A DNA stretch of 64,000 nt. Source: Druceiella hillmani. Lineage: Eukaryota; Arthropoda; Insecta; Lepidoptera; Hepialidae. Positions 33,533 to 46,569 of the stretch are shown one piece after another; positions within the stretch are counted from its first letter, which is position 1, and each line of letters starts with the position of its first letter. The stretch covers positions 4,065,501 to 4,129,500 of the forward strand of contig JAYKKI010000090.1 of the NCBI GenBank assembly GCA_039881145.1, given 5' to 3'. The position numbers were made by a program, and so were the translations under genes. The notes beneath the pieces are model-generated. The model saw only the letters and a list, made by a program, of their open reading frames with translations, was not told the origin of the DNA and made no database searches.

Positions 33533-33895
33533 AACATAGATGGATCTTTCTATCCAGGTTATGCTAAAAATAATTTTTATTAATTGTATTGATGCAAAAA
33601 TTATATAACCTTAATAAAATAAAGTAAAAAAAAAAAATTAAAGTAATATTTAATTGTTTAATGCTAAAACAAAAATTCGTTGTCATAAGGTTCGAAATGT
33701 GTACTGTGTTATTAAGCCTACGGTAAATATATTGGACAAAATATTTATGTAGTAAAAAATTAATTATTGTAAAACTTTATTATAAAAATTAATTATTTCG
33801 TACCCTTAAACGTTTATAAGAGCTCACATGAGTATGGAATTATTTTGGGCTAGTTCTACTAATTATTTATCAATTTTAAATAGAAAAAAGGTTTT

Positions 33896-35507
33896 AAATA
33901 CTAATTTCACGCAAACGAAACCTCGACCGACAGTTAGTTTTGAATAAAAGCATTTCGATTAAACGAAATTTTGTGTGAAATGATCTGTGGAAAAAAATTA
34001 AACATTTATTCTACCTACTCCTTATATAAGATTTAAGAACATTATTCAAATAGTTTTTGCAAAATTTTTACAAAATTGAAAAAAAAATTTAGCTGTTACG
34101 TAGTTAACAAGTGATAGACTATATACGCAAATCAGTGAAACTCTTAGTAGAGTAATCATGTTGGAAATATTATATGTGACTTGCGAATTTAAGTAAAGCG
34201 GTGATTTATCCAGAATCGGCGACATAATGCCAAAAAATCGTTACAAAGAGCCAAAAATATAAATAGCTTTTTTGTAGAAAGAATAGTTAAAAATAATTTG
34301 ACAAACCCATTTGAATTATATAAAATATTTGCCTGAAATATAGGCAAACATCTGTTAAAACAATGTTATCATGTCTCGTATAAATTTAAGAAACTTTTTA
34401 CTTCAGTGATGAAAACATCGTTATCACATATGTAATTGGTAATGGAAGTTTCAAAGCTTTACTAAAATATCTCCAGGCAACTTTACTTCCATTATTTATT
34501 ACGTAATCCACGATAAATATAAAAGCGAGCACAGGTATTGTGTCAGCGAAGAGTACCTCAAGTAAACAAATGATCCGGGTAGGAAAATCCAGCTCTGCTG
34601 TCAGCCTCCGGAAGTATATATTAATTACAGGTGCCAGCAAAGGCTCCCCGAAATTCAAAATGAACCAAAGTGAAAAGGTTGTATATTGTGAACGAGCCAC
34701 TGCTGCCCACACTCGCCGCGCACGTACACGAGTGTGGTTATTCTCTAATACGCCCAGTGCGTATATAATTTATTTCCCTTTTCCTGGTCATTCCGCAAAA
34801 TTGCGATATTAAAAATTAATTAAAGCATCAACTTCGGCGCTATTACTTTTTCTAGTGTTTGATATTTCTATACCTATATAATTATTTTTGTGAAAAATAT
34901 GTTTTGCACGTCAATGCATTGTTAAATCTTTGACATAAAAAAATTTTACGTCAATTAGGTTAGTTTTAACGTCAATTAGGTTAGTTCAGTAGTAAAAATC
35001 AGGCAAAACTTTATTAACTTCTGTAGCGACATATTTTATGCATTATTTAGTTTCAAGTGTCAAGTGTAATTTACAACTCAGAAAAAATTTTTGAACATTT
35101 TAATGCAGGATGGGGGCGGAATTAGGCATATAAAAAAATATGTCCATATACAGGGTGGGGTATCGTTTAAAAGGATTGATTATAAGGGCAAAAAAATATT
35201 TAATTTTAAGTATTGTATGGTCAGATATATATAGAAAATATGGAAAAAAATATGTTCCTCTATTTCCGAAAGTGCTTAACCAAAAATTATGAAAAAATGA
35301 GGATTTTTAAAAGTCTACGCAAAGGTTGTGGAAAAATTATAGCAGTGGTTCTAGAGGTCATATTCTTTTAAATGCGCACCATGTTTTTCCGCCTATGAAA
35401 GAAATAGTAGGCAATATATTTACGTTTTTCCATATTCCCCGCTGATATTTATTATATATTTTATACAACACATATTTCACCCTAAATAACTTTATTAATA
35501 TATTCAT
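33896..35507 (+). repeat. dispersed repeat with GC-rich palindromic core, left copy
   Basis: About 1.6 kb matches the reverse complement of 55484-58274. Anchors in order are ACGAAACCTCGACC near 33917, TTGACAAACCCATTTGAATT near 34299, TACGTAATCCACGATAAATA near 34500, GGTCATTCCGCAAAATTGCG near 34785, TAGTGTTTGATATTTCTA, AACGTCAATTAGGTTAG, and ACCTTTGCG-type sequence near 35330. The core 34690-34750 is GC-rich with an imperfect palindrome (CCACACTCG, CGAGTGTGG). CAGGGTGGGGTATCGTTTAA at 35152 resembles ends seen at 42.95 and 55.86 kb. A 104-codon minus frame at 34398-34712 is not kept open in the other copy, so the repeat is probably non-coding. Confidence 0.85.
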
Positions 35508-35594
35508 ACAAGAACTAAAAAGGGGATAAATGAAGTTCCTAAAACATGTTTATTAATTTTTTTTATTACGTTTAGTATCAGTTGAAAGGTCTCG

Positions 35595-35791
35595 TTTGTT
35601 TATTTATTTATTCATGTACTTTAATGTATTTAATAGATACAAATGGGGAACTTATTGCTACGAAATTAATCTCTTAAAGCCAACCAGAATACAAGTCCAG
35701 CTTCGTTCGACGAGTAGTCGGGAATCGACCCCGGGTAAAGGCCGTATGCCATGAGATCAACCCAACACACCAAGGTGACGACTTATACGAG
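35595..35791 (-). repeat. tRNA-derived SINE, near-complete copy
   Basis: On the minus strand the order is a head with TTGGTGTGTTGGGTTGATC and CATACGGCC, a B box GGTCGATTCCC (about 35719-35732), then CTCGTCGA, then a body (TCTGGTTGGCTTTAAGAGAT, AATAAGT) and an A+T-rich tail with AATAAATAAA. The whole matches 49508-49706, and the head also matches 3109-3240. It lies just outside the right end of the dispersed repeat 33896-35507. Confidence 0.8.
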
Positions 35792-36242
35792 AAAAATAAA
35801 TATATTTTTTTCAATATTTTAAATTGCAAATTTAAAAACTTATTTCAAAAAATATTCAAAAATGGAACATTCAGAGCCAGAAATCATAAAAGAAACAGAG
35901 TTGATAAAATTTGACTAGTAAATTACTTAAGAATATTAGCGATTATTCTAGATCTCAAAATTTTTTTTAAGTTACACTTATAAAAAATATAATAGGCTAT
36001 AAAAAAACGAGTGCGTACAATTTTTTCTATTAGTTAAAGTAAAAGCGTAAGGAGTTAGATTTTGTACAACAAAATATAGTGAATATTATTTACTAAAAAT
36101 AAAAAATTTTCATTTGTAAATTAGACTTTTGTAATAGGTTTTTTTATATTTTTTTAATTTCTCGTTTCAACAAAATAAAAGCAGGGTTTTGAATTGACAA
36201 TATCTTTATTTACAAAAAGGTAAAAAAAAAGAATATTGGTAT
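35792..36242. other. A+T-rich non-coding stretch
   Basis: No recognised gene. Sequence directly downstream of the Tc1-like pseudogene's stop would be expected to carry its terminal inverted repeat, but I could not identify one. Confidence 0.35.
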
Positions 36243-37195
36243 AAAATGTGACTTTATTTTTCCGAAAATATTGCTGCAATTTTTCGTAGCATGCCCTGGA
36301 CGGAATTTTTGATGATTTCTAGAGGAATATACTTCCAATTGGGCGTAATATCTGTTTTTATTTCACGAATGTTCAGTTAGGCTGGATGCACAGCCCTAAC
36401 ATGATGTTTTAGAATATCCCATAGATGCTCAACAGGACTGAGGTCGGGACTTCATGCTGGTCAATCTAACGGTCGAATCCCGACCTCAGTTCGGTAAGCA
36501 TCTAATTTTCTCGCTCGATACGCTCCAGAATTATTGCCCATGAAAACAGCAGCAATTCCAGTAATGGTTAGTGCTGGTTGTGCATAAGGAATTAGGAATT
36601 CCTCAGAGAGCCATTTTCAACAAAACTAACTCCATACGGATTTCAGAAGTTATACCTGCACCAAAGGTAACAGAGCCTCCATCAAAAGGGGTAATCTCTT
36701 CAAAACGTACGTTTTCTTAACGCTTTCCAGGACATCTGAGCATTTTATCACCAAATACAGCGATTATAACTTCATCAGAAAATATAACCCTAGTATACTT
36801 TACATAGATCCACGTTGCACAATTTTGGGCAAATTTCAACTTGGAAATAGGGTGTTCACGGAGAAATTTAGGACCCCTAGCCGGTCCTCAGATATCAACT
36901 ACTAGAAGTCTCTCTTCTGGCTCACACTTACATTCCTCACTTCTTCGGGATTGTTTTTAATGTTTGTACAGATAAATTTCCGATTTCGTATAACTTGGTT
37001 CACAATATTTGTCCCTGGGTTCAGTGTACCATTTTTTTCCATTCCTGGACTTTTTTGAATGAATCGCCCTCTTAAAATCGTTTCCAGGTCTTATGATCAA
37101 TAGAGCCGTTAGGCATATAATATTGAGTATATAATATAATATAATAATAACCAAACCGTTAGGCATATAATATTGAGCCTTCTTCAAGGAGCTAC
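36243..37195 (-). pseudogene. Tc1-like (DD34E) transposase pseudogene
   Basis: On the minus strand the C-terminal two-thirds is clear: LKFAQNCATWIYV, VIFSDEVIIAVFG (first catalytic Asp in FSDE), PFDGGSVTFGAGI, VFMGNNSGAYRARKLDAY, then LD-stop-PA-stop-SPDLSPVEHLWD and ILKHHVRAVHPA, NWKYIPLEIIKNSVQGMLRK, ending FSEK and a stop. Counting gives 34 residues between the second and third catalytic positions. The second Asp is Asn (MGNNSG for -DN-). Tryptophan codons have become TGA twice. The N-terminal half (36960-37195) is frame-broken and contains a 21-bp duplication (CGTTAGGCATATAATATTGAG at about 37107 and 37157). It is unable to transpose itself. Confidence 0.85.
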
Positions 37196-39959
37196 TATTT
37201 TACCCGAGATTATTGTTGTCTGCCAGAGTATAAACATTTTTCACGAAAAAGAAATTAAAAATTCAACAACAATATCAATAAATAAATTTATTTTTAAATA
37301 AAGAACCAAACATCTATTTAACATTTTTAAATTTAAAATGGTTCACTAAATATTATTAATCATCAAATATTTTGCATTGTTCGAATGAATATGAAACCTG
37401 TTTTTTTTAAAGTTCCATAGCTTCAAAGAAAAACATTAGGCGACGGTTTTTTTGCAAAGAAGTATTTGTTGTAAAAAATTAATGTACAGAAATAGTATGT
37501 ACCGTTAAATGTCTATAAACGCATCTGTTTCCATTACAGTGTTGTGAATTTATAGAATCATACTTTTTGCTTCGTTTATAGGCAAATGCAATCTAAACTA
37601 TAAAAGGTGTAGATTGTTTACCAATTAAGCACAGAAATCATAACAAAATTTGGAGTTTTCTAATGCGATCTTACTGAAGTGTACACTTGCATTGCATTAT
37701 TTCAAAATATTCTTTTTCTTCTACTGCAGTTAAAGGGTTTTTCGGAAAATTAAGAATATACTGATGAATAGTGTGGGAAAAGACCGGTTACGATACCTTA
37801 AATTGAACGAAATCGAAAACAAGACACATCAAGCTTGGATGTGTATAGAGTTATTGATTGCTTCTAAAATATTAAGTCAACCAAAGATTATAATTTTCTC
37901 CTGTTTCGATTTTTCTTTTACACCAAATGTTTATTTAAATGATTGTATTTATGCATATAATTTCATATATTTCCTAAGCTAATGTTTATTGTGCCTATTT
38001 AAGAACAAACGTTTCCGCTACAAATCAAACATGATTTATTTCAATTCGTTTTGTTTTGGTTTTTGGGTTATTACTAAAAGTAGTACGTTTCTGCAGCCGA
38101 CGAGCCGTACATCAATCAATGTATATCCTTATTTAATTGCCACATATTTTCTCTGAAGAGGGTAAATTGGTTAATTTTAAATTTATACATTTATCAGTTA
38201 GGAGAAAAGGGCCTTATTTCTTTTTCTTACTGGTACCGTTCACCATCTAACTACTCTACTAGTTGTGAGCGACTAAAGCGGCGGCGACGGATGGTAGGTT
38301 TTGCTTTTTCACCGGAACCCATGTTCATTTCAAATTAATTTACCTTCTAAATTGAGTCATGTCTCAACTCTGATTTGTTTCATATCGATAACGTAATAAA
38401 AGATAAGGCATTTTTACTCTCTTTACATATTGCTTAGTTTGAGAAAAGAGAAACTGTTTTAACACCAAATTATTTCACACATTCCGGAAAACCAAAACTC
38501 TAAAAATTAATAATTCTTTTAAGAATCTTGTAAATTAATGTCTTCCAAATACCAGAGTAGGGAAAATGGTTGTATTAAAGTTATTGTATTTGATTGCATA
38601 CCATGAAATTATTTTCTTTTATTTTAATACATATACAAATCATATTTTATAATGTTTACACATGTTATTATATTACACAGGGAAAGTAGTCGCACCAGGA
38701 ATAGGACATTAAACATGCTCGAAAATATATTGCCTAATCAGTTTCTAATTTCACACAAATTATACTATTATATAATATCGCGTTTTTGCATTGAATATAT
38801 TTAGGTAATTTTCTATTAAAATAATTTATGGTGCGAGCCAAATGGAAAACAGTTTGGATGTTATTGAATTTTTTATTTGTCTGTAAATAAAATCATCTAT
38901 TTATTAAATCATCACGCAAACAATTCTAAACCGATTTAAATGATACTTTGACTGAAATAATGCTTCAGGTATAGATTGAAATCTGTACTACCTTTTATTC
39001 TAATAGAGTATTTTCTCAGATTCTCCAAATTCAATTATTGCGCACATGCAAAGGAATTCAACACATCGTTTTAAACTTGTTAATCAAAATTATTTTTAAT
39101 ATTGCAGCAATTTAGATAAGGTACTTTAACCTCAAACAAGTGTACTTTTAAGACTGAAACATAAATTATGACTCACAAATAACATTTTAATTGTAAAATC
39201 TAAAGCAATGTCTACAAAAGATTATTCAATATCTGATTAGGTATTTTTACTCTTTTATAGATTAATATGATCGTAAAATATACTGTGTTTGAATTAATTT
39301 TTACTGGAAAAATATGTGGCATTGATTAAAAGTCTACACCATAAAGTAAACCCAGGAATAAAGAAAAATATGGCAATTGGTCATAATTTTAAATTATAAT
39401 ATTTCTTAATCAGGTATCAAACCAGATACATACTCGTATCTTGAATTTATTGGTATTCTTTAAATATTTTTCGATTTTTTAAAGTTTTTCTTCAAATTAT
39501 TTTATATACTCAATTACAGTTACAAAAATCGTTTAAATTTATTATTACTAGAAAAAAATATACGCCATAAAAAATTACACGAACGAATTGGCGAGCAAAA
39601 ATTAGTAATACGGCAATGGGTCATAATATTTTTAATTATATTTTATGTGTTCATGTAAAATTAAGTGCATATCTTCATTTTATTTGTATTCTTTAAATAT
39701 TAGTTTCAGTTTACCACAGTTTATTTTTTTTTTAATTTTTGATCATGTGTCTAAATAAGGATTCTTCTTTAAGGACGGGCGCGGGCAAAAACCAATCAGA
39801 AATTCAAATATTTAAATTATTCGTATTTTTTTATATTATATTTTTCAGATTTACATAAATTAAGTACAGTAATTCTGATGTTATACTTAGTAAATTGAAA
39901 TTCTCTTCTAAGAACGGAGCACCATCAACTTTGTAACACAATTTCAATGGAAAATGTCG
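37196..39959. other. A+T-rich stretch, no gene recognised
   Basis: About 2.8 kb without a supportable gene. The 72-codon frame at 37764-37982 (plus) is unrecognised. A small G+C-richer patch at 38250-38310 (GACTAAAGCGGCGGCGACGG) stands out but has no readable frame that I can assign. Confidence 0.35.
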
Positions 39960-40170
39960 TAGTGAAAAAATGGATATCAGCGAGAGAGATAAATTTCCAG
40001 TTTCACGGCCATGAGGGATCATAAATATTGGACGATACAAAATTTAACGAGAGTAGACACGGAGTCATAAATTGTCGGCAGCGTGTTGCGGATGGCGACC
40101 CGCGAGGAAGACAAATGCGGTTGCGGTGACAAATTTGTGGGGATTCAATGGCAATGTCCAATGTCAAACC
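39960..40170 (+). other. GC-richer island with short open frame
   Basis: Base composition shifts here (AGTAGACACGGAGTCATAAA, GGCAGCGTGTTGCGGATGGC, GACCCGCGAGGAAGACAAAT). From an ATG in good context (GCGGATGG, 40092) the frame reads MATREEDKCGCGDKFVGIQW followed by QCP before turning into low-complexity sequence. It could be a first exon with a weak donor, a promoter island, or transposon debris. No family recognised and no clear splice donor. Confidence 0.25.
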
Positions 40171-40684
40171 TTATAAGCATTTTCATGTCTTTGATAATTC
40201 CTCTTAACATTTCGATGTCTGTCACTCTATCCCTCTATGATATATTTAGGATCCATCTGTATATTCATATTTCTATTCCAAAAAAAAAAAGTATGGAAGA
40301 CAGTAATTTCTTAGTCGAACTCTTACCTCTACACTTAAATATAAATTTCTGACTACTTCTTTCATTTAAATAAATTTTGCTTCCACTGTCTTCATTCTCA
40401 TTTTCATTTCTTCGACATATTCGAATGAAGAGTTAGTCATTGTGCTAAGGAGTTGTTTTATTATTCATGGACTTGGTCTATATTTTTTTCGTAAATTATG
40501 AAGTTCATGATAATTTGGCAATTTTTGGAAATATCAAGAATTCCTTATATTCCGAGTTAGACAACGTCCCTTCCTGTATTTAATCCCATTTATCATCAGT
40601 ACATATTCTTCGTCTACGGAAACCAAGAAAGGTGATCAATCTGTAAACTTAAACATTTCATTACGTACTCAACGTATATATAGA
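40171..40684. other. A+T-rich non-coding stretch
   Basis: No recognised gene. The continuation of the frame from 40092 to 40352 looks like chance. Confidence 0.35.
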
Positions 40685-41515
40685 TACTACTTTGAAATTT
40701 ATGTAATACCAATAAACTGTAATTACAATAAATAAGGAAATAATTCGATTCCAAATGCCGGAATGGTAAAAATATGATGAATAAGCGAGCGCAGTATGGT
40801 ATTGAAAGAGAATTACATGAGTCTTCCCAGAAACATTGCATATTTTTCTTTAACAAAGAAAAAATCCATAACTTTGAAATTGATGTAATATAATCTATAA
40901 ATGCAAAATACTGGAAATTTTTTATTCATTAATTCATTGAAGGACGAAAATGAAGAAGTGAGACATAATTCGATTCCGGATGCTGGAGTGGCAACAATAT
41001 GATGAATAAGTGAGCGCAGTATGGTATTGAAAAAGAAATACAAGGGTCTTCCCAGAAACATTGCATATTTCTTTTTAACAAACAAAAAATCCATAACTTT
41101 GAAATTGATGTAATATAATCTATAAATGCAAAATATTGGAAATGTTTTATTCATTCATTTATTGAAGGAAGAAAATTAAAAAGTTAGATATAATACGATT
41201 CCGGATGGTGGCATGGCAAAAATATGATGAATAAGTGAGCGCGATTGAAAAAGAAACAAAAGGGTCCTCCCAGAAACACTGCATTTTTTAATAATTAAAA
41301 TATGTATAAATTTGAAATTTATCTAATACAATCCATAAATGCAAGGAATTGGAAATTTTTTTATTAATTGATTGAAGAAAGTAAATGAAAAAAATGGAGA
41401 AGGGAGATATAATTCGATTCATGATTATGCGAGCGCAGTATGCTATTAAATATAAATACAAGGATCTTCCCAAACACACTGATTTTTTCTCTTTAACAAT
41501 AAAGAAAATTATTTA
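40685..41515. repeat. tandem array of a 225-bp repeat
   Basis: The marker GATGAATAAG(C/T)GAGCGC starts at 40776, 41001 and 41226, giving two exact 225-bp periods. A fourth, shortened unit has GAGCGCAG near 41431. Each unit also carries CTTCCCAGAAACA(T/C)TGCAT, TTTGAAATTGATGTAATA and ATAATTCGATTCC. Because 225 is divisible by 3, a minus-strand frame (40813-41154) reads the same 75-residue peptide twice; this is a consequence of the repeat. The outer units are the most diverged. It may be a satellite seed or a piece of a transposon with internal repeats. Confidence 0.9.
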
Positions 41516-41738
41516 TCGAGCAAAATATTTGAAATTATAATTGTTCATACGTGATCATTTTATTCCCTTTAAATAATCGGTCGCAAGGCTTCTATGACTA
41601 GTAGCGTTCCAAGATAACACAGTTGATCTTCTGTAGTCAAAAGCCCTTTTAATTTTGTAATGTCCAGGTTTGTTTATCTTTCATTTATATCCTCATAATT
41701 TCGATAGATTTAGAACATTATGCATGAAATTTCGTGTG

Positions 41739-42755
<1,017 letters not shown>

Positions 42756-42758
42756 TTA

Positions 42759-42763
<5 letters not shown>

Positions 42764-42814
<51 letters not shown>
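42764..42814. repeat. (TA)n microsatellite
   Basis: About 50 bp of pure TA following ATATATGTATATA, directly outside the right arm of the inverted repeat. Confidence 0.95.
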
Positions 42815-42817
<3 letters not shown>

Positions 42818-42939
42818 CCTACCATATTTCACAAAGACCTAAAAACATTGCGTATGTTTAAAAAATAAAGGGCCAAACCAATTTATTATACTTTTCTTAC
42901 CACTCTTTCCTCGGCTTCTAAAAACCCTGTTTCTACATC

Positions 42940-43200
42940 ATTTTATTTGCACTAGTTTTTAAAGTTTTTATTATTAGCCCTTTCAAACGATACGCCACAC
43001 TGTGTATGAAATTTAAAAAAGTTTCGAGTTCTCAATTTACCCTCCGTAAAATTTCTATATGCAAATTTTGAAATGTTAGCTGACATTTGTGCGGATTAAT
43101 TTTTTATTAGTGCGCCAAATTTCAAGTATCTACGTTAAGCGATTTTTGAGAATAACGACTGTGATAGACGAAAAGACACACGTGAGTGAGTTTGTAAGGG
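42940..43200. repeat. end of a dispersed repeat family
   Basis: CCTTTCAAACGATACGCCAC followed by ACTGTGTATG, and further on GCGGATTAATTTTTTATTAG, TGCGCCAAATTTC and GCGATTTTTGAGAATAACGA, correspond in order to 55850-56070 (CCTTTCAAACAATACCCCAA, CGGATTAATACG, ATGCCAAATTCC, GAGGTTTGCGAGAAAAAC). It is a third, more diverged member of the family represented at 33.9-35.5 and 55.5-58.3 kb, without the GC-rich core. Confidence 0.6.
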
Positions 43201-43366
43201 TTCTATTTGTCCTTTTGTAATATGAAAACTTAAAAACGACGGCTTCAAGGAAATTATTGTGATCTTGGGATAGGCTTGTCTTTCGCTAAGAACGATGGAG
43301 AGATGGTTCTACTAATTTAAATGGCCTAGTTAAAAATTATTCAAGATCAAGTAGATCTATTGAAGT

Positions 43367-43696
43367 GATAATGATAAAACGGTGGAAGTTGGGCGAAAAC
43401 TATTTAAAGAAGGCAGGCGGGTCACATATCGACAGATCGATGAGACAATTAAATTTAATATATTATTAATTCATCGTATTCTATTTAATTATTTAAAAGT
43501 ACGCAAGTTGTATGATTTGTGCATTATACTGCTAATGTCTGATAATATATGAGGGAAAAGAAAGGTTAATCAAGCTATGTTAATTAAATTGTCGTGTGTG
43601 ACCTGACTTTGTTATTACGATGTTTCAACGAATGGTGTGGGTTTTTAAGACGAGAATCCTTCAGTGGCAGTGAAAGAATAAAAAAAAGAATAATTA
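43367..43696 (+). pseudogene. mariner (SETMAR-like) transposase fragment
   Basis: The frame reads VEVGRKLFKEGRRVTYRQID followed by ETIKFNILLIHRILFNYLKV and RKLYDLCI. This matches the second helix-turn-helix of SETMAR-type mariner transposases (RKLI--DRRVTYREIE--LGIS--SIH-ILHEHL-VKK). Further on, after stops, YDVSTNGVGF, a stop and DENPSVAVKE match the -WVF-DE-P-KV--- block. Several stops and missing catalytic segments make it a fossil. No inverted terminal repeats were identified. Confidence 0.65.
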
Positions 43697-46032
43697 TGAA
43701 ATTTTTCCTAAGTTAAATATTTTGGTCATTGTTATAGACCGACACACATCGTAATGCATCAGCACACAAAATGGCATTTAACGGGAAAAAAATATTTAAA
43801 GTAAATAAAAATGCATTTTTGTGGAATATCTGGACTTACCTCCTTCTAAGTCCGGATGTCCGTGTGGATTTGTATTTTTCCACTGTGTTAAGAATATTTA
43901 AATGATCTATGTCTCTCGAGTGTACCGAGTTAATAAGAGTATTTAGGGATATACTTTACAACGTCTCGGAAAGCATTTAGCAAGATACTTTTTGTACCTG
44001 GTTTGGATGAAAGCGAGACTGCTCAGTATGGAACGAAGACTTTTTAAAAAAAATAAACAGCAAAAATAATACAAAAAAACTTACGTAACGACTTATTTAT
44101 GTAGAAAAACGTTAATGATGATACTTCGTTTAAAAGCACTTCTTTATATCGAAAATAATAACACGGCTATTAACGCAACCAATCTTAATGTAAATAGGAA
44201 GTTCCGTTTCATAGTATTTAAAATATTAACATTTATTGAAATTTAAATTTTTATTAAAAAATTCGTTTTCAAATTCGGCTTTTGTCCCTTTTTCAATACA
44301 CTGCATAACCAAAATGTTTGAATCGATGGAGGAGTTTTGAGATTCGTCTATTTTTGTTTGCAGTCAGAATATAATGTTTGCAGTGTCTTTGTAATTTATC
44401 TCTATGTAGTCTTTATCTAATTAACATCACGTGTAACTATTGATAAGGAAAAAATAATATCAACAATGAAAGATTTTCATTGCCGTTTTTATTTTATCAA
44501 CAATTCATCATATTAAACAATATGTTATGTTTCTTTATTCTATAATATAAAGAAAATTATAATATTTATATAAATATGTGTCCTTTCTTGCGTCGATTGC
44601 AATTTTTTTTAAGATTTTATACAAAATGTAAGTTTGCTGAAATTAGAGACCTGAACAAGTAAGTAAAGCGACTAGTCAAGTATATACTTTTCCTTCCATT
44701 AACTTTGAAATACATTCATGCAACAATCCTCGCAAAAATTAAACAAATTATGTAATGTAACGCACTCATACCCAAGACCTTTAGAAAATTTAAAGTTTTT
44801 AATAAAAAATTCTCTATATATAAATAAATATACTTATCCATATCAAAGAATATACTTATCCAAACACCTATTTTTAATTAACTTATATTAGTTGTAAAAT
44901 ATTGTAGTTTTTCTTAATTATATCCGTAACTAAGCATGATGCATGAAAATGTAAAGAAAGACCATAAGTGTTTATTTTCCATTATTACTCCCCAGACCAA
45001 ATTTCGGTTTAAGTATGTATTTTTAATTATTTAAACTTCTATGTATTTACACATCTCGTGAATTTATTTATATTTAAGTAATCTCTTCTATTTAACCAAA
45101 ACATAAAAATTTAAGAATTTAATAATGTGAAAGGCTAGAGTAGATCATCAGTGAGACATTATGAAATTAAATATTGATAACAATAATAAATAAATAACAT
45201 AAATATGTAATTAATATTAACTTAATAGTAGCTTAATTAGCAAATAATTTAGATATGAACACGGATAAGGAAAAAAGATAGGATAGAAGAAGGAAGAATA
45301 GGATAATATTAGGGAACCAAGATCGGAGTATCTTTTTGAAACGAATTTTGTATATATATCGCCGATTTGTTTCAAATGTTGCGATGAAGTTTATTACATA
45401 ATTTAGCAATATTTAAAGTGAAGGAGTGCCCGTAATAAATACAATATTGCTAAGAAACTCACATTAATAATTAAATTTGCAATTATTTGGACAAAAATAA
45501 ACAATTTGTGATAAATTTACTCGAATTTCATAAATTTATCCGAATCCACATACGGACATGTAGACAGCAAAGGTATTTTTAATATGATAGGAATTATGTT
45601 GCATTATTTGTGCAAATTGACACTTCAGGTGTTGTTGTTATATTATAGTTTCTTAAAAAATTATAAAGATTTCTAAAAATGCCAGTTATTCTGTTACACA
45701 AGTTACTACTTCCACGACGGGATTTGCTGTTACAATATAATATATCCAGATATCCATAAATAATTTATCAAACTGCAGTTGAAAATATTGCTTTACGTAA
45801 TCACGAATTTATCTCTTTAATTCCACCGGTCAGTTTTGGTTATAATAATAAGTTACATTTCTCACTGTCCTTATTATTTATATATTTCGACAAACCAGTT
45901 AGAATTCTCCACCTTGGTGATATTTGATTGTGTACATATAAGGTAATCAAAATAGCAGGTTCAAATGTATTTCGTCCACGAAGGTATTGTGCAACATTCT
46001 AGATTTAAATAAAATATCGTGTAATCAAAATT
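43697..46032. other. A+T-rich stretch, no gene recognised
   Basis: About 2.3 kb without a supportable gene. AATATACTTATCCA occurs twice near 44828 and 44847. Otherwise nothing stands out. Confidence 0.4.
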
Positions 46033-46068
46033 CCAATAATCTGCTAGCATATGTTAGCAGATTATTGG
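46033..46068. other. 16-bp hairpin
   Basis: CCAATAATCTGCTA (46033-46046) and TAGCAGATTATTGG (46055-46068) are exact reverse complements. Inside, GC-ATAT-GT adds a G-T and a C-G pair, leaving a 4-base loop. It lies in an otherwise unremarkable open frame (45987-46235). Confidence 0.7.
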
Positions 46069-46569
46069 GAAGAGTTTTATGCTTAACTTTAACTAATGTA
46101 GTTAAAATAATCCTAATACCAAAGTTTATATTCGCAACATGTCGCAGATGCCTAGGTATGGGTCATCTAGTTATTATTTATTGGAAAACCCATAATATTT
46201 GCAGTTTTGATTTAAAACAACATAAAATTAACTAAAATTGGTTTGACCTTAATTCGTTACTTTGAAATTGGTGTTTATCAAAATAAACTAACTCACTCAG
46301 CCTCAATATTTCATGTACACAAATAATTACGATTTTTTTAGATTTGATAGCTGATCTTAGAGTATTTTAGTGCGTTGTTTACGAATATGTACTTACTCGT
46401 ATATATTTCCCATCTTCCTCAGTTTTTTTTGGAAAAGCCCTGGGTATGAAACCGCACAAAATCTTTTACTAAATAAAAAAATTACATTAAAATAAAAAAA
46501 AACAGTTACATTATTTTAAAATATTATAAATATATTTAAATGACGTTAGTAAATAAATTAAAAACGTTT
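46069..46569. other. A+T-rich non-coding stretch
   Basis: No recognised gene. Confidence 0.35.

Noticed and set aside
34398..34712. 104-residue minus-strand frame in the dispersed repeat, and 90-residue plus frame at 34540
   Set aside because: The homologous region of the other copy (57440-57700) does not keep either frame open.
40813..41154. 113-residue minus frame with an internally repeated 75-residue unit
   Set aside because: The repeat of peptide follows from the 225-bp tandem DNA repeat; there is no independent sign of coding.
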